Shown here: positions 63,730-64,000 of the stretch, piece by piece
How positions within the stretch are numbered: position 1 is the first letter of the stretch
Layout of the letters: every line of letters starts with the position of its first letter
NCBI GenBank assembly: GCA_030867875.1
Contig: JAOWCC010000019.1
Span: 37,863,976 to 37,927,975 of the forward strand
DNA from: Actinernus sp. WN-2022
Lineage: Eukaryota; Cnidaria; Anthozoa; Actiniaria; Actinernidae
DNA: 64,000 bases
Direction of reading: 5' to 3'
Translations under genes and position numbers: made by a program
Notes under the pieces: model-generated
Seen by the model: the letters and a program-made list of their open reading frames with translations, nothing else
The model's database searches: none
Told to the model about the DNA's origin: nothing

Positions 63730-64000
63730 CACGGAACTATCGGCTATTAGTTTCCCTTGGAAATTTGATGTTCTTCTTGGTCTTATAATTGTTTTAAGAA
63801 CATCAAATTTCCACGGGCAACTATCAGCCGTAATAGTTCACCACAAAATTTTGGCGCGCGCTCATTGGCTAAAACCGATCACGTGACGTGATAGTTGTCC
63901 GCGGATGCAAACTATCAGGCGATAGTGCCCACTGAGAGCTGAAGACAACTTTGAGATGAACAATAACGAAAAATAGACTGTGTTTGTCTCGGAACTATCG
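63730..64000. repeat. Palindromic repeat at right edge
   Basis: GGAAATTTGATGTTCTT (about 63759-63775) faces AAGAACATCAAATTTCC (about 63797-63813). Outside it, CCACGGAACTATCGGCTATT AG faces GGGCAACTATCAGCCGTAAT AG. Further ACTATC phrases continue to the edge, so the element is probably cut by the window. Confidence 0.65.

Larger units (their letters stand above)
62996..64000. other. Downstream intron, partial
   Basis: Contains a hairpin element (63230-63391), copy 2 of the large palindromic repeat (63395-63722) and a further hairpin region (63730-64000). The next DIS3L exon (AAQ...LFQCMYF region in the family) is not in the window. Confidence 0.75.

Noticed and set aside
63473..63750. Overlapping 75-codon frames on both strands
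   Set aside because: They lie in the palindromic repeat. The near-palindromic sequence makes similar frames on both strands; the same appears at 31938-32379.

Overview
This window is animal nuclear DNA. It carries the middle part of one large, intron-rich gene on the + strand, set in repeat-rich sequence. Thirteen short exons (67 to 234 bases) were recognised by reading translations. They have GT/AG borders, compatible splice phases and collinear order. Together they encode about 450 residues of DIS3L (DIS3-like exonuclease 1, the 3'-to-5' RNase II/RNB-family exonuclease of the cytoplasmic RNA exosome). The PIN domain and first cold-shock domain lie upstream of the window, and the C-terminal S1 region lies downstream. 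The many hairpin MITEs, tRNA-derived SINEs and CR1/Jockey-like LINE remnants, together with the exon sequences, suggest a marine invertebrate, perhaps an anthozoan cnidarian such as a stony coral. The species-level guess is inference only.

Layout: 1-3151 is upstream intron with MITEs, a LINE remnant and a SINE fragment. 3152-32460 holds exons a to k, separated by introns of 0.4 to 7.3 kb that contain minisatellites (72-, 30-, 24- and 21-bp units), SINEs, LINE fragments and several DNA-transposon families. Target-site duplications could be read for some: 9 bp for a family starting TAGCC, TTAA for another, TAA for a third. 32461-61737 is a single 29.3-kb intron made mostly of tandem DNA. It holds three tandem copies of a composite unit (a 45-bp minisatellite plus a spacer of about 1.6 kb, 33241-40329), then a satellite of about 252 copies of a 77-bp unit (42200-61593). 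61738-62995 carries the next two exons, which encode the conserved HYGLA...[11 protein letters not shown]...VHR block of the RNB fold. The window ends in more palindromic repeats.

The most unusual features are the 19.4-kb satellite, which shows a higher-order repeat structure marked by 83-bp variant units and sits inside an intron of a conserved gene; the triplicated 45-bp composite array; a perfect 75-bp-arm palindrome between the last two exons; and one RNB exon that the splice phases require but that could not be found between 16857 and 24192. No independent gene other than DIS3L is supported. The many remaining open frames are by-products of tandem repeats or transposon debris.
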